The notes under the pieces were generated by a model. It did no database searches. It saw only the letters and a list, made by a program, of their open reading frames with translations, and had not been told where the DNA came from. Shown in pieces: positions 1 through 10,304 of a DNA stretch of 45,100 nt. The translations under genes and the position numbers were made by a program. This stretch comes from an uncultured SAR116 cluster alpha proteobacterium (lineage in GTDB: Bacteria; Pseudomonadota; Alphaproteobacteria; Puniceispirillales; Puniceispirillaceae), in the NCBI GenBank assembly GCA_902583715.1, contig CACHXC010000013.1, positions 1 through 45,100 of the forward strand, given 5' to 3'. Each line of letters begins with the position of its first letter. Position 1 is the first letter of the stretch.

Positions 1-1069
1 ACCCGGTTTGTGCGGCCGCCGCGCGTGCTTGTTTAAACGCCGTATAGGCCGCATTTGATTTTGGTGCCGTCGCCAAATAAATCACCAAACAGGCAATGGA
101 TAAGTCACCTTCGGGATTGCCCAGTCTGTCATAGGCTTGCCATGCCGCCAGCGCCCGTGGCACCGCTTCTGGTTCCGCAAGGCCGATATCTTCGGCGGCA
201 AATCGGGTCAGGCGCCGCAAGATATAATGCGGGTCCTCGCCACCTGCCAGCATGCGGCTCAGCCAATACAGCCCGGCATCAGCATCAGATGCGCGCAATG
301 TTTTATGCAATGCAGACATTAAATTGTAATGCTGGTCACCAGTTTTATCAAAAGCGGGCGCCCGCGCGGCGACGATGTGCGCCAGTGCCGCGGTATCCAA
401 CAACGGAGTTGCTGGCCGATCAACCAGCAAGGCCGCCATATTGAGTAAATAACGCCCGTCCCCATCCGCCATAGCACATAAATCAGCACGCGCGGCCGCA
501 TCCAATGGCAAACCATGCCCGATATGCGCCTCCAGACGCACCAGAATTGCCTCTAGAGCGGCTTTATCAAGCCTCTCTAGCACCAACACCTGCGCGCGTG
601 ACAACAGCGCCCCATTAAGCGCAAATGAGGGGTTTTCAGTGGTGGCCCCTATCAAAGTCACAGTGCCATCCTCAACCCGCGGCAACAGCCCATCTTGCTG
701 CGCTTTATTAAATCGATGCACTTCGTCCACAAACAATAATGTGCGCGCTCCCGCCGTTCGCCGTTCTTCAGCACGAACAAAAATTTTGCGCAGTTCAGCC
801 ACACCGTCAAAAACAGCCGATACCGGTTCAAACTCCATATCCGCCGCCCCAGCCAGCAAACGGGCAATCGTGGTTTTGCCCGTACCCGGCGGGCCCCATA
901 ATATGACCGACCCTAAATTGCCATGCGCCAGCATCAACCGCAGGCGGCCATCCTTGCCAAGCAAGCTATCCTGTCCAACTACTTCATCCAGTGTTTTAGG
1001 CCGCAATAATTCGGCCAATGGTACCGGTGGGGCCATGCCAAAATCGAATTGTTCCATATTCTGTATCAT
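1..1069 (-). CDS. rarA: Replication-associated recombination protein A (AAA+ ATPase), 3' end beyond the window
   Basis: RarA (MgsA) is a clamp-loader-like AAA+ ATPase that acts at stalled replication forks. The reading frame starts M-I-Q-N-M-E-Q-F-D-F and contains Walker A (LWGPPGTGKTT), Walker B with sensor (LLFVDEVHRFNKAQQDG) and the family segment GATTENPSFALN, followed by the helical clamp-loader-like region (DPHYILRRLTRFAAEDIG). About 356 codons are visible; the family usually has about 430-440 residues, so the C-terminus lies left of position 1. A second in-frame ATG at 1057 is an alternative start. The gene follows the alpha-operon terminator and probably has its own promoter. Confidence 0.93.
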   Translation of the reverse strand, partial: MIQNMEQFDFGMAPPVPLAELLRPKTLDEVVGQDSLLGKDGRLRLMLAHGNLGSVILWGPPGTGKTTIARLLAGAADMEFEPVSAVFDGVAELRKIFVRAEERRTAGARTLLFVDEVHRFNKAQQDGLLPRVEDGTVTLIGATTENPSFALNGALLSRAQVLVLERLDKAALEAILVRLEAHIGHGLPLDAAARADLCAMADGDGRYLLNMAALLVDRPATPLLDTAALAHIVAARAPAFDKTGDQHYNLMSALHKTLRASDADAGLYWLSRMLAGGEDPHYILRRLTRFAAEDIGLAEPEAVPRALAAWQAYDRLGNPEGDLSIACLVIYLATAPKSNAAYTAFKQARAAAAQTG

Positions 1070-1095
1070 CTATGAAGCCAGACCGCTGTGCAAAG

Positions 1096-1121
1096 AAAAA
1101 AGGGCCGCCACCCGGCGACCC
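1096..1121 (-). terminator. Rho-independent terminator of the ribosomal protein operon
   Basis: On the minus strand an 8-bp stem (GGGTCGCC with GGCGGCCC, one G-T pair) closes a GGGT loop and is followed directly by six T. It lies just after rplQ and just before rarA, so it ends the long ribosomal transcript. Confidence 0.85.
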
Positions 1122-1150
1122 CGTAAATCCTGTCTCTGATTGCGCAAAAG

Positions 1151-1585
1151 CTATGCCGCCGCGCCGCTTTCGGCTTCGTCATCAGCCATATCCTGTGTCG
1201 GGCCAGAATCCTGTCCGCGGGCGTCCTCATCCCGGTCAACAAGCTCAATCACCGCCATTGGCGCTGAGTCACCATAGCGATAGCCAGCTTTCAACACGCG
1301 GGTATAGCCACCGGCGCGCTCAGCATAACGTGGACCCAAAACCTCAAACAATTTTTTCGTCACTGCATCATCACGCAACCGCGCAAAGGCAAGACGACGC
1401 GCATGCAGATCACCGCGCTTGCCAAGTGTGATCAAACGTTCCACGACCGGACGCAATTCCTTGGCCTTTGGCAAGGTTGTCACGATTTGTTCGTGTTTAA
1501 TCAGCGCCTGCGCCATGTTACGGAACAACATTTGGCGGTGCTGCGAGGTACGGTTCAGTTTCCGACCAGCATTGCGATGACGCAT
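1151..1585 (-). CDS. rplQ: 50S ribosomal protein L17
   Basis: L17 is a structural protein of the large subunit. The N-terminus ([18 protein letters not shown]) and the segment [20 protein letters not shown] are diagnostic. The globular core occupies about residues 1-118. The last 25 or so residues are an acidic, Ala-rich tail, making 144 residues against about 120-130 in many bacteria. It is the last gene of the block, after rpoA and immediately before the terminator. Confidence 0.97.
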   Translation of the reverse strand: MRHRNAGRKLNRTSQHRQMLFRNMAQALIKHEQIVTTLPKAKELRPVVERLITLGKRGDLHARRLAFARLRDDAVTKKLFEVLGPRYAERAGGYTRVLKAGYRYGDSAPMAVIELVDRDEDARGQDSGPTQDMADDEAESGAAA

Positions 1586-1626
1586 TTTATTTCTCCTTAG
1601 ATCCTTATTCTAAACGCTGACAACCA

Positions 1627-2640
1627 TTAAAATGGTTCGTCAAGACGCCGGGCTAATTCTTCAACATTTTCAGGCGGCCAATTGGCAACATCCATTCCCA
1701 GTTCAAGGTTCATACCTTTGAGCACTTCTTTGATCTCGTTCAGGGATTTCCGGCCAAAATTTGGCGTCCGCAACATTTCATGTTCGGTCTTTAATACAAG
1801 ATCACCGATATAGACGATATTATCGTTTTTCAGGCAATTTGCCGAGCGTACAGACAACTCAAGCTCATCCACTTTGCGTAGAAGATTACGGCTAAATGGC
1901 AATTCTGGCTCTGATGGGGCGGGTTCGCCCTTTGGCTCTTCAAAATTAATGAAAGTCTGCAACTGTTCCTGCAAAATGCGCGCGGCATAGGCAACGGCAT
2001 CTTCAGGAGTGATTGACCCATCCGTTTCAATCGTCAGCAACAATTTATCATAATCGGTGATCTGACCAACACGGGCATTTTCAACCTTGTAAGCCACCTG
2101 CTTGACCGGGCTGAAAATAGCGTCAATCGGAATCAGCCCGATTGGCGAGTCATCATCGCGCAGGGCGCTGGCCGGCACATAGCCTTTACCGGTATTTACG
2201 GTAAGTTCCATTGCCAGCGATGCGCCCTTATCGAGGTGACATAGCACATGGTCCGGATTCATAATATCGACATTGGCGCTTTCTGAAATCATGCCAGCTG
2301 TCACAGTGGCTGGGCCTTCAGCGTTCAACCGCAGGCGCTTTGGCCCTTCGGCATCCATGCGAACAGCCACACCTTTTAAATTCAGCACCAAATCAGTGAC
2401 GTCTTCACGTACACCAGGAATTGACGAAAATTCATGCACAACGCCCTGAATCTGCGCAGAGGTCACAGCGGCGCCCTGCAAAGAAGACAGCAGAACCCGG
2501 CGCAGGGCGTTACCAACGGTGATACCAAATCCACGCTCAAATGGTCCCACAGCAACAACGGCCTGACTTGGGTTGTATTCGGAAACTTTAATTTCCATTT
2601 CGTCTGGCTTTTTCAGATCTAGCCAATTCTTTTCAATCAT
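1627..2640 (-). CDS. rpoA: DNA-directed RNA polymerase subunit alpha
   Basis: The alpha subunit nucleates RNA polymerase assembly through its N-terminal domain and contacts promoter UP elements and activators through its C-terminal domain. The assembly region [17 protein letters not shown] lies at about residues 39-55, and the C-terminal helix-hairpin-helix domain begins near residue 258 ([16 protein letters not shown]). Full length at 337 residues. It lies between rpsK and rplQ, the standard alpha-operon position. Confidence 0.98.
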   Translation of the reverse strand: MIEKNWLDLKKPDEMEIKVSEYNPSQAVVAVGPFERGFGITVGNALRRVLLSSLQGAAVTSAQIQGVVHEFSSIPGVREDVTDLVLNLKGVAVRMDAEGPKRLRLNAEGPATVTAGMISESANVDIMNPDHVLCHLDKGASLAMELTVNTGKGYVPASALRDDDSPIGLIPIDAIFSPVKQVAYKVENARVGQITDYDKLLLTIETDGSITPEDAVAYAARILQEQLQTFINFEEPKGEPAPSEPELPFSRNLLRKVDELELSVRSANCLKNDNIVYIGDLVLKTEHEMLRTPNFGRKSLNEIKEVLKGMNLELGMDVANWPPENVEELARRLDEPF

Positions 2641-2719
2641 GGCGATGTCCTTTTAATCAAGGTTGGCGGCACCTACTAAAAAACGCAGTGCACCGCTTCA
2701 AATACGGCAAAACTGGCTT

Positions 2720-3115
2720 TTAGACGCGGCGACGCTTACGTGGCCGGCAACCATTATGTGGGATCGGTGTTACATCGCGGATTGATGTCACATTAAACCC
2801 AACGGACTGTAGCGCGCGTAAAGCAGATTCGCGCCCAGACCCAGGGCCACGCACCTGTACATCCAGCGACTTCATACCGTGTTCCGCGGCTTTTTTGCCA
2901 GCGTCTTCGGCCGCCAATTGCGCGGCAAATGGGGTCGATTTACGCGAGCCTTTAAAGCCCATGCCACCGGCCGAGGCCCACGCAATTGTATTGCCCTGCA
3001 CATCGGTAATGGTGACCATGGTGTTGTTGAATGTGGAATTCACATGCGCAACACCGTTTGAGATATTCTTCCGCTCGCGACGACGAACTCGGCCTTGGCT
3101 AGGTTGTTTTGCCAT
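2720..3115 (-). CDS. rpsK: 30S ribosomal protein S11
   Basis: S11 helps form the platform of the small subunit. Recognised by [20 protein letters not shown] (about residues 30-49), the [14 protein letters not shown] segment and the basic end [11 protein letters not shown]. It has 131 residues, normal for the family, and lies 27 bases after rpsM in the same transcript. Confidence 0.98.
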   Translation of the reverse strand: MAKQPSQGRVRRRERKNISNGVAHVNSTFNNTMVTITDVQGNTIAWASAGGMGFKGSRKSTPFAAQLAAEDAGKKAAEHGMKSLDVQVRGPGSGRESALRALQSVGFNVTSIRDVTPIPHNGCRPRKRRRV

Positions 3116-3142
3116 TGAAATGCTCTCCTCGAGTCAGCGTGA

Positions 3143-3511
3143 CTATTTCTTCTTACCTGCAATGGCCTTTGCCGGGCCTTTGCGGGTACGTGCGTTGGTG
3201 TGCGTGCGCTGACCGCGAACTGGCAGATTGCGGCGATGGCGCAACCCACGCAAACAGCCAAGGTCAAGATAACGCTTGATATTCATTGAGGTCTGACGAC
3301 GCAGGTCACCTTCGACAAAAAAATCCTGATCGATAATATCGCGCAACCGGGTCAGCTCTTCCTCAGACAGATCATTGACGCGGCGTTCATCCGGGACACC
3401 GGCTTTCGCACAGATTGTTTTAGCACTGGATGTTCCAATACCATGAATGTAGGTTAGTGCGATCTCGACCCGCTTTTTGGTCGGAATATTTACACCAGCA
3501 ATTCGTGCCAC
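3143..3511 (-). CDS. rpsM: 30S ribosomal protein S13
   Basis: S13 sits in the head of the small subunit and contacts L5 and tRNA. The start [14 protein letters not shown], the helix-two-turn-helix region with YIHGIG and the basic tail [14 protein letters not shown] are characteristic. It has 122 residues. It is the first gene after a 144-base gap carrying a strong promoter, so it can be transcribed separately from adk upstream. Confidence 0.98.
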   Translation of the reverse strand: MARIAGVNIPTKKRVEIALTYIHGIGTSSAKTICAKAGVPDERRVNDLSEEELTRLRDIIDQDFFVEGDLRRQTSMNIKRYLDLGCLRGLRHRRNLPVRGQRTHTNARTRKGPAKAIAGKKK

Positions 3512-3611
3512 AGTCAGGCTCCTTTTTTCATGATGACTGTTGTAACAAGTATCCGTTTTACCGGCGCCTATTTTGCCGCATTCATCGGAAGGTTTTCCTT
3601 GAAAGCTGCGG

Positions 3612-3639
3612 ATTATAGGCCGAAACTTGTAACAGTCAA
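3612..3639 (-). promoter_or_regulatory. Sigma70-like promoter for rpsM-rpsK-rpoA-rplQ
   Basis: Read on the minus strand, TTGACT and TATAAT are separated by 16 bases in the gap between adk and rpsM. Both hexamers are near consensus, so the alpha operon probably has its own start in addition to read-through from secY-adk. Confidence 0.7.
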
Positions 3640-3655
3640 CCTTAACGCAAACGCG

Positions 3656-4231
3656 TTACCCCAATAAATTATCTATTTGTGTGGCGACATCCTCGATAGA
3701 GCGCATGCCATCCACACTCCGCAACACCCCTTTTTCCAGATAATAGGGAAGCAAAGGTGCTGTATTCTCATGATATACCGCCAAACGTTTCCGAAGGGTG
3801 TCGGCATTATCATCACTGCGTGCCGTGCCTGTGCGTCGACGTTCCAACGCACGTTTTTCAATACGGGCAAACAGCGCGTCTTCATCAACTTTAATTTCAA
3901 TCACATGATCAAGTGCCAACCCCTTGCCAGCCAGCATGTCATCAAGCGCTTTAGCCTGAGCGACAGTTCTGGGAAAGCCGTCAAGAATGACGCCTTCTCC
4001 GCAATCGCCCTCATCCATTCTTGCATCAACAATTTTTACAATAACATCGTCCGGAACCAAATTCCCCTGATCAATAGTTTCCTTGGCCGATGCGCCGAGG
4101 TCGCTACCTGAAGTAATAGCAGATCGCAACATTTCACCTGTAGATAGGTGCACCATACCGTACATCGAAGAAATACGCTCAGCCTGAGCGCCCTTGCCAG
4201 CACCCGGTGCACCAAACAAAACGATATTCAT
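3656..4231 (-). CDS. adk: Adenylate kinase
   Basis: Adenylate kinase interconverts ATP + AMP and 2 ADP in the cytoplasm. The P-loop GAPGAGKG lies at residues 7-14, and the AMP-site segment LSTGEMLR and the DGFPRT motif follow. With 191 residues it is the short form: the lid is reduced to a stretch around ERRRTGTARSDDN, with no zinc cysteines. Its ATG follows the secY stop codon with no gap (TAA then ATG), which suggests translational coupling. Confidence 0.97.
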   Translation of the reverse strand: MNIVLFGAPGAGKGAQAERISSMYGMVHLSTGEMLRSAITSGSDLGASAKETIDQGNLVPDDVIVKIVDARMDEGDCGEGVILDGFPRTVAQAKALDDMLAGKGLALDHVIEIKVDEDALFARIEKRALERRRTGTARSDDNADTLRKRLAVYHENTAPLLPYYLEKGVLRSVDGMRSIEDVATQIDNLLG

Positions 4232-5566
4232 TTAACGGCGTCCTTTCAACCGAGATTTTTTGACGAGGCCTTCGTACTGATGGGCAAGCAAATGTGATTG
4301 AACCTGACCCACGGTATCTAGCGCTACCGTCACAACGATCAACAACGAAGTGCCACCAAAATAAAAGGGTACAGCATAATGGCTGATCAAGATTTCCGGC
4401 AATAAACATACCGCCGCCAGGTATGCCGCGCCTAGAACAGTCAGGCGCGTCAGCACAAAATCAAGATAATCTGCTGTCGATTTACCCGGACGGATTCCCG
4501 GTACATAGCCACCATATTTACGCAAATTATCTGCAGTTTCTTCCGGGTTGAACACAATTGCCGTATAGAAGAACGCAAAAAACACAATCATGCCGATATA
4601 GATAGCCAGATAAAGCGGCTGGCCACGCCCGAGCAAAGCATTCAAAGTCACCAGCCAGTCAGCCCCACCAGACTGCCCCCCAGTCAAATTAATGATGGAC
4701 ACCGGCATCAACAACAATGAAGACGCGAAAATCGGTGGGATCACGCCTGGCACGTTGATTTTCAGCGGTAGGAATGACTGGTCACCACCAAATACCTTGT
4801 TGCCATGCTGGCGTTTTGGATATTGCACGACGATTTTGCGGACTGACCGTTCAATGAAAACGATAAAGGCAATCACCGCCGCCGCCATCACAAACAGCAA
4901 CACAATCAGCAATGAAGACAAGGCCCCGGTGCGCCCTAATTCCAAGGTGCCTGCCAATGCGCTTGGCAGTTCAGCAACAATGCCTGAAAAAATGATCAGG
5001 GAAATACCATTGCCAACACCGCGGCTTGTTATTTGTTCACCAAGCCACATTAGGAACAATGTGCCACCAACCAATGTCACCACGGTTGTAAGCCTGAAGA
5101 ATACACCCGGGTCACCAACAACACCGCTGGCAGATTCAAGCGCAACAGCGATACCGTACCCTTGCACACTGGCCAATAAAACCGTCAGATAACGGGTATA
5201 TTGATTAATGGTCTTGCGGCCACCCTCACCTTCTTTTTTCAACGCTTCCAGAGATGGCACAATAGCTGTCATCAACTGCATGATAATCGACGCGGTGATG
5301 TACGGCATGATGTTCAGCGCAAAAATCGTCATACGGCCCAGGGCACCACCAGAAAACATGTCAAACATGCCCAAAATGCCGCTGGATTGTTGCGAGAAAA
5401 TATCGGCCAATGCGCCCGGGTTAATGCCCGGCAATGGTAAATAAGTGCCGAGGCGGTAGATGATCAGGGCACCAACTGTAAACCACAGCCGCTTTTTCAG
5501 CTCATCAGCTTTTGCCAACGCGCCGAAACCAGCCCCAGCTGCCATACGATCAGTCGGTGATGCCAT
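4232..5566 (-). CDS. secY: Preprotein translocase subunit SecY
   Basis: SecY forms the membrane channel of the Sec translocon. The 444-residue protein has about ten hydrophobic segments and the conserved stretches YRLGTYLPLPGIN, NIMPYITASIIMQL and GVGNGISLIIFSGIV. It follows rplO, as in most spc operons, and directly precedes adk. No rpmJ (L36) gene lies between secY and adk. Confidence 0.98.
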   Translation of the reverse strand: MASPTDRMAAGAGFGALAKADELKKRLWFTVGALIIYRLGTYLPLPGINPGALADIFSQQSSGILGMFDMFSGGALGRMTIFALNIMPYITASIIMQLMTAIVPSLEALKKEGEGGRKTINQYTRYLTVLLASVQGYGIAVALESASGVVGDPGVFFRLTTVVTLVGGTLFLMWLGEQITSRGVGNGISLIIFSGIVAELPSALAGTLELGRTGALSSLLIVLLFVMAAAVIAFIVFIERSVRKIVVQYPKRQHGNKVFGGDQSFLPLKINVPGVIPPIFASSLLLMPVSIINLTGGQSGGADWLVTLNALLGRGQPLYLAIYIGMIVFFAFFYTAIVFNPEETADNLRKYGGYVPGIRPGKSTADYLDFVLTRLTVLGAAYLAAVCLLPEILISHYAVPFYFGGTSLLIVVTVALDTVGQVQSHLLAHQYEGLVKKSRLKGRR

Positions 5567-5584
5567 GCGCCCGCTCTACCTTAC

Positions 5585-6058
5585 CTATTCAGCTGCGGCG
5601 GCCGGGACAACGATCTTACCACCAGCTTTTTCAACTGCAGCGACAGCTGCCTTAGAGGCGCCAGCTGCATGAATTTCAACTTTTTTAGCGGTCAATTCGC
5701 CTTTGGCAAGAATGCGCACACCATCACGCGGCTTGCTGATCACACCAGCCGCCAACAATGCGGCAGAATCAACTGGCTTACCGGGATCCAGCTTGCCCGC
5801 ATCAATCGCCGCCTGCAAACGGCCGAGATTGACCTCGACATAATTCTTGCGGAACACATTGTTGAATCCACGCTTTGGCAGACGCCGATGGATCGGCATC
5901 TGACCGCCCTCAAAGCCATTGATAGAAACACCGGAACGAGCCTTCTGGCCCTTGTGACCACTGCCAGATGTTTTGCCTGTACCAGAGCCGATACCGCGTC
6001 CAACCCGCTTGGCGTTTTTGGTCGCGCCAGGATTGTCTTTGACTAGGTTCAGTTTCAT
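5585..6058 (-). CDS. rplO: 50S ribosomal protein L15
   Basis: L15 is a late-assembly protein of the large subunit. The start [15 protein letters not shown] is chosen at 6058 because AGGAG lies about six bases upstream, while an extra ten codons at the 5' end look non-coding. Typical segments are [21 protein letters not shown] and [17 protein letters not shown]. The 157-residue product ends in an Ala/Val-rich tail. Confidence 0.97.
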   Translation of the reverse strand: MKLNLVKDNPGATKNAKRVGRGIGSGTGKTSGSGHKGQKARSGVSINGFEGGQMPIHRRLPKRGFNNVFRKNYVEVNLGRLQAAIDAGKLDPGKPVDSAALLAAGVISKPRDGVRILAKGELTAKKVEIHAAGASKAAVAAVEKAGGKIVVPAAAAE

Positions 6059-6117
6059 TTTTTGCTCCTGCCGGCCGGTACACATCACCCTGCCGTCGTT
6101 TTAAAATCTAACTATGC

Positions 6118-6303
6118 TTATTGTTCAACGCGTACCAAATGCTTGACCTTGTTGATCATGCCGCGCACTGACGGTGTATCTTCCAGATCCCGGGTGCGGC
6201 CAATCTTGTTTAAGCCAAGGCCAATCAATGTCTGCCGCTGGTCGCTTTTGCGTCCAATCGCGCTTTTGGTCTGCGTGACTTTAACCGTTGATTTAGCAGC
6301 CAT
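6118..6303 (-). CDS. rpmD: 50S ribosomal protein L30
   Basis: A small large-subunit protein of 61 residues with the family pattern [20 protein letters not shown] and a C-terminal [12 protein letters not shown]. It lies between rpsE and rplO, the canonical place. Confidence 0.97.
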   Translation of the reverse strand: MAAKSTVKVTQTKSAIGRKSDQRQTLIGLGLNKIGRTRDLEDTPSVRGMINKVKHLVRVEQ

Positions 6304-6313
6304 CTACACTCTC

Positions 6314-6886
6314 CTAATTCGCGGCGGTGGCTTCATCACCGGCCTGATTATCTTCGCGTTTACCCAGTACATCAGCCACCCGCTTTCCACGCTTTTGTGC
6401 AACAGCGCGCGGAGCCTGAATGTGGCCAAGGGCAGAAAATGTCGCCTTAATCATGTTATGGGGGTTAGAACTGCCTATTGATTTGGCAACAATGTCTTGA
6501 ATGCCCAGCACTTCAAACACCGCACGCATTGGGCCACCAGCAATGATCCCGGTACCCGCTTGCGCCGCCCGCAACAGCACCTTGCCCGCGCCATAAAAGC
6601 CTTTGATATCATGATGCAATGTACGCCCATCGCGCAACGGCACCCTGATCATGTTACGCTTGGCATTCTCGGTTGCTTTGCGAATGGCCTCTGGCACCTC
6701 GCGGGCTTTACCGGTGCCAAAACCAGCGCGCCCTTTACCATCACCGACCACAACAAGTGCGGCAAAACCAAACCGGCGCCCACCCTTGACCACTTTGGCA
6801 ACACGGTTGATGCCAACCAGCTTTTCGAGCAGTTCCGGCTCTTCGCGTTCTGCGCTACGATCCCGACGTTCGTTATTGCGTGCCAT
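6314..6886 (-). CDS. rpsE: 30S ribosomal protein S5
   Basis: S5 takes part in decoding accuracy and mRNA unwinding. The double-stranded RNA-binding N-terminal domain contains [16 protein letters not shown] (about residues 27-42), and the C-terminal domain contains [19 protein letters not shown]. The 190 residues include a charged N-terminal extension ([13 protein letters not shown]) and a short acidic tail. Confidence 0.98.
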   Translation of the reverse strand: MARNNERRDRSAEREEPELLEKLVGINRVAKVVKGGRRFGFAALVVVGDGKGRAGFGTGKAREVPEAIRKATENAKRNMIRVPLRDGRTLHHDIKGFYGAGKVLLRAAQAGTGIIAGGPMRAVFEVLGIQDIVAKSIGSSNPHNMIKATFSALGHIQAPRAVAQKRGKRVADVLGKREDNQAGDEATAAN

Positions 6887-6899
6887 AAATCCGTGCTCC

Positions 6900-7262
6900 T
6901 TAGAATTTCAAGCCGGCTTCACGCGCGGCATCGGCCAACGCTTTTACGCGACCATGGAAAATATACCCACCGCGATCGAACACCACAGTGTCTATGCCCT
7001 TTTCTTTGGCCCGCTCGGCAACGAGTTTGCCAACAACAGCCGCCGCGGAAGCATCAGCTGTTGTCTTGCTTGCCTTTTTAAAATCAGCATCAAGTGTTGA
7101 TGCGGCCGCCATGGTATTGCCCGCCTGATCATCAATGATTTGCGCATACATATGCTTGGACGAACGATGCACTGTCAGACGCGGCTGGCCATTTGCCACC
7201 TTGCGCAACTTTGCACGGCTACGCGCCCGGCGACGCTCAAATAGTTTTTTAGCTGTAAACAT
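6900..7262 (-). CDS. rplR: 50S ribosomal protein L18
   Basis: L18 binds 5S rRNA with L5. Recognised by [18 protein letters not shown] and by [28 protein letters not shown] at the end. It has 120 residues, lies between rplF and rpsE, and has a very basic N-terminus as expected for 5S rRNA binding. Confidence 0.98.
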   Translation of the reverse strand: MFTAKKLFERRRARSRAKLRKVANGQPRLTVHRSSKHMYAQIIDDQAGNTMAAASTLDADFKKASKTTADASAAAVVGKLVAERAKEKGIDTVVFDRGGYIFHGRVKALADAAREAGLKF

Positions 7263-7271
7263 GAGCGATCC

Positions 7272-7805
7272 CTACTTCTTCTTACCTTCTTTGCGCACAA
7301 TATGCTCTTCAGCATATTTCACGCCCTTGCCCTTAAATGGCTCTGGCGGACGCTTTGAACGTACTTCAGATGCAAACTGGCCAAGCAGTTGTTTGTTAGC
7401 GCCTGAAATATTGATCTGGTTGTTATTTTCAACGACAACGGTCAGCCCGGCAGGAACATCCATTTCGACCGGGTGGCTGTAACCAAGGCTCAACACCAAT
7501 TTATTGCCCTGCATCGCGGCGCGATAACCAACCCCGTTGATTTCAAGTTTGCGCGTAAACCCTTCGCCAACGCCAACAACCATATTGTTGATGGTCGCAC
7601 GCATGGTGCCCCACAATGATTGTGACAGCTTGGTTTTGCGGCGCAGTTTTACAGTGGCTACACCATCAGCGACAACCAGTTCCACTTCACTGTGCAACGG
7701 CGCACTCAATTCACCATTTTTACCCTTAACAACAACCACACCATCTTGCTGTGACACCGTCACACCGGAAGGAATGGCAATTGCGCTGTTACCGACACGA
7801 GACAT
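7272..7805 (-). CDS. rplF: 50S ribosomal protein L6
   Basis: L6 lies near the factor-binding site of the large subunit. The start MSRVGNSAIAIPSGV and the C-terminal KRPPEPFKGKGVKYAEE are diagnostic. The 177 residues form two repeated domains, normal in length. Confidence 0.98.
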   Translation of the reverse strand: MSRVGNSAIAIPSGVTVSQQDGVVVVKGKNGELSAPLHSEVELVVADGVATVKLRRKTKLSQSLWGTMRATINNMVVGVGEGFTRKLEINGVGYRAAMQGNKLVLSLGYSHPVEMDVPAGLTVVVENNNQINISGANKQLLGQFASEVRSKRPPEPFKGKGVKYAEEHIVRKEGKKK

Positions 7806-7817
7806 GTCAATTGCTCC

Positions 7818-8216
7818 TTAAAATACGTGGCAGAGGACTTCGCCGCCGACTTTTGCCGTACGCGCCTCGTTATCTGACAAAACGCCACGTGGGGTCGACA
7901 AAATGGCAATGCCAAGTCCGTTATACACACGCGGCAAGTCACGAATACCGTAATACACACGGCGGCCCGGACGAGATACCCGCTTAATTTCAGAAATCAC
8001 CGGCTGGCCTTCATGATATTTCAGCTCAATTTTCAGCTCTTTCAAGCCCGGACGAATATCAACGCTTGAATAGTTGCGGATATAGCCTTCGCGCTTGAGA
8101 ACTTCTAACACATTGCTGCGGAACCGTGAAGCTGGGCTTGATACAACGCTTTTGCGCGCATTTTGGCCGTTGCGGATACGGGTCAGCATATCACCAAGAG
8201 GATCACTCATAGACAT
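7818..8216 (-). CDS. rpsH: 30S ribosomal protein S8
   Basis: S8 is a primary 16S rRNA-binding protein. [18 protein letters not shown] at the N-terminus and [20 protein letters not shown] at the C-terminus are typical. It has 132 residues. In gammaproteobacteria S8 represses its own operon; no matching leader structure was identified here. Confidence 0.98.
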   Translation of the reverse strand: MSMSDPLGDMLTRIRNGQNARKSVVSSPASRFRSNVLEVLKREGYIRNYSSVDIRPGLKELKIELKYHEGQPVISEIKRVSRPGRRVYYGIRDLPRVYNGLGIAILSTPRGVLSDNEARTAKVGGEVLCHVF

Positions 8217-8231
8217 CTTGCTTTTCTCCTC

Positions 8232-8537
8232 TTACCAGCTTGACTTCACAACACCCGGCACCTGCCCCATAGAGGCGAGATCGCGCAGAGCGATACGAGA
8301 CATTTTCAATTTACGATCATAACCACGTGGACGACCAGAGATCTCACAGCGGTTACGTACGCGGATTTTAGAGCTATCGCGTGGTTCTTTAGACAGTTTC
8401 AGAACCGCCTGAAAACGCTCTTCCATCGCTACATTTTTATCAGCGATAATCGCCTTCAACTCCGCGCGACGAGCGCCACGGGCAGCGACAATGCGCTTGC
8501 GCTTATTGTTCTTTTCTACGGCACTTTTCTTAGCCAT
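8232..8537 (-). CDS. rpsN: 30S ribosomal protein S14 (zinc-free type)
   Basis: S14 is in the head of the small subunit. At 101 residues it is the long form, with a single cysteine and no CxxC pairs, so it is the zinc-independent class. The end [20 protein letters not shown] and [14 protein letters not shown] is characteristic. Confidence 0.98.
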   Translation of the reverse strand: MAKKSAVEKNNKRKRIVAARGARRAELKAIIADKNVAMEERFQAVLKLSKEPRDSSKIRVRNRCEISGRPRGYDRKLKMSRIALRDLASMGQVPGVVKSSW

Positions 8538-8555
8538 GACTGAACCCTTCTGCTC

Positions 8556-9101
8556 TTACGCTTTGATGAACGGAAATTCGAAGCCAGCGAGCAATTCCCG
8601 CGCTTCATCATCCGTATTGGCCGAGGTCACAACGATAATATCCATACCGCGCATCTCATCGACCTGATCATAGTCAACTTCAGGAAAAACGATCTGTTCC
8701 TTGATCCCCATGGCGTAATTGCCACGACCATCAAAGCTCTTTCCGTTCAATCCGCGAAAATCACGAACCCGCGGCAGGGCAATATTTACCAAACGATCGA
8801 GAAATTCATACATCCGCTCACGCCGCAATGTGACTTTACAACCAATCGGCATGCCCTCGCGCAATTTAAAGGCAGCATTGGCCTTTTTCGCGCGTGTCAC
8901 GACAGGCTTCTGACCGGTAATTGCCGCAAGCTCGCGGGTAGCGTGTTCGATTTTCTTGGAGTCACGAACGGCTTCGCCAACCCCCATATTGACCACAACC
9001 TTTTCAAGCTTGGGTGCCTGCATTTCGTTGGCATAACCAAACTTTTCCATCAGCGCCGGGCGAACTGCCGTCAGATAATGTTCTTCTAAACGCGTTTTCA
9101 T
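8556..9101 (-). CDS. rplE: 50S ribosomal protein L5
   Basis: L5 binds 5S rRNA and contacts S13 across the subunit interface. [19 protein letters not shown] and the region [19 protein letters not shown] are diagnostic. It has 181 residues and lies between rplX and rpsN. Confidence 0.98.
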   Translation of the reverse strand: MKTRLEEHYLTAVRPALMEKFGYANEMQAPKLEKVVVNMGVGEAVRDSKKIEHATRELAAITGQKPVVTRAKKANAAFKLREGMPIGCKVTLRRERMYEFLDRLVNIALPRVRDFRGLNGKSFDGRGNYAMGIKEQIVFPEVDYDQVDEMRGMDIIVVTSANTDDEARELLAGFEFPFIKA

Positions 9102-9128
9102 CTCAGCTTTTCCACTCCTTACTCTGGG

Positions 9129-9446
9129 TTATGCCAGAGCTTTGCCAGACCGCTTTGCGACCCGCACTTTTTCGCCATCCTTCACCTCAAAGCCAACGCG
9201 CGTTGCCGCACCGCTTTCTGGATCAACATGAGCTACATTAGAAATATGCAAAGGCGCTTCCATAGAAACAATGCCACCGGCATCATTCTGTGTCGCGCGG
9301 CGCTGCCGCTTAACCATATTCACACCTTGGACACGTACACGTGACTTAGCACGAAGCACTTCTAACACTTCGCCTTTTTTGCCTTTGTCACGACCGGTGA
9401 TCACAACAACCTGGTCGCCCTTTTTAATTTTGAATTTCCCAGCCAT
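9129..9446 (-). CDS. rplX: 50S ribosomal protein L24
   Basis: L24 starts large-subunit assembly. The KOW motif ([20 protein letters not shown]) lies at residues 8-27. It has 105 residues. Its ATG overlaps the rplN stop codon by one base (TAATG), indicating coupled translation. Confidence 0.98.
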   Translation of the reverse strand: MAGKFKIKKGDQVVVITGRDKGKKGEVLEVLRAKSRVRVQGVNMVKRQRRATQNDAGGIVSMEAPLHISNVAHVDPESGAATRVGFEVKDGEKVRVAKRSGKALA

Positions 9447-9814
9447 TACAGCACCTCCGGCGCCAGAGAAATAATTTTCATAAATTTGCGGCCACGCAAT
9501 TCGCGTGTGACTGGGCCAAAAATACGTGTGCCGATTGGCTCATCCTGTTTGTTCAACAACACCGCGGCGTTGCGATCAAACCGAATGGCGCTACCATCTG
9601 CCCGGCGAATTTCTTTCGCCGTGCGCACGATAACAGCACGGTGCACATCACCTTTTTTGACCTTACCGCGTGGGATTGCTTCTTTCACAGACACCACAAT
9701 CACGTCGCCAACACCAGCGACTTTGCGACCTGACCCACCCAAAACCTTGATGCATTGCACACGGCGCGCACCAGAGTTATCGGCAACCTCAAGATTTGAC
9801 TGCATTTGAATCAT
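9446..9814 (-). CDS. rplN: 50S ribosomal protein L14
   Basis: L14 lies at the subunit interface. The start [19 protein letters not shown] and the end [15 protein letters not shown] match the family. It has 122 residues, the standard length. Confidence 0.98.
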   Translation of the reverse strand: MIQMQSNLEVADNSGARRVQCIKVLGGSGRKVAGVGDVIVVSVKEAIPRGKVKKGDVHRAVIVRTAKEIRRADGSAIRFDRNAAVLLNKQDEPIGTRIFGPVTRELRGRKFMKIISLAPEVL

Positions 9815-9825
9815 GTCAGTCTCCC

Positions 9826-10071
9826 CTAGCCTGTAACCACATCGTCATAGACCACTTCAAAGGTCTTTGATTTAGATAATGGTGCACATTCACGAATGCG
9901 CACACTGTCGCCCTCTTTGAACCGGTTCTCAGCATCATGTGCCGCAAACTTCTTGGACTGGGTAATAATCTTCTTATACACCGGATGCATAATGCGACGC
10001 TCAACGCTGACGGTAACCGTCTTATCGGCTTTATCGCTTACAACAGTGCCTTGCATGGTACGCTTTGGCAT
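9826..10071 (-). CDS. rpsQ: 30S ribosomal protein S17
   Basis: S17 is an early 16S rRNA-binding protein with an OB fold. [19 protein letters not shown] and the [16 protein letters not shown] segment are typical. It has 81 residues and lies between rpmC and rplN. Confidence 0.98.
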   Translation of the reverse strand: MPKRTMQGTVVSDKADKTVTVSVERRIMHPVYKKIITQSKKFAAHDAENRFKEGDSVRIRECAPLSKSKTFEVVYDDVVTG

Positions 10072-10083
10072 AACTTGCTTTCC

Positions 10084-10290
10084 TTACTTTGCGGCGCTGG
10101 CCTGCTGGCCAAGGACAGTTTTAATACGAGCGATTTCACGGCGCACAACCCGTGCACGTGATGGATTTTCTACCTGACCACCAGCGGTCTGAAAACGCAG
10201 GTTAAACTGCTCTTTTTTCAGCTCCAAAAGCTGTATTTTTAGCTCGTCAGGTGTTTTGGCGCGAAGCGCTTCAGCCTTAACAGTTGCCAT
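10084..10290 (-). CDS. rpmC: 50S ribosomal protein L29
   Basis: L29 is a small two-helix protein at the exit tunnel. [20 protein letters not shown] is the family signature, followed by [16 protein letters not shown]. It has 68 residues and lies between rplP and rpsQ. Confidence 0.98.
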   Translation of the reverse strand: MATVKAEALRAKTPDELKIQLLELKKEQFNLRFQTAGGQVENPSRARVVRREIARIKTVLGQQASAAK

Positions 10291-10304
10291 GAGTGCCTCT
10301 TCCC

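Noticed and set aside
639-1139. A 166-codon plus-strand frame
   Set aside because: It is the antisense shadow of rarA, with no ribosome-binding site and Ser/Pro/Arg-rich random composition.
4692-5192. A 166-codon plus-strand frame inside secY
   Set aside because: It is antisense to well-conserved membrane segments of SecY and has no family features.
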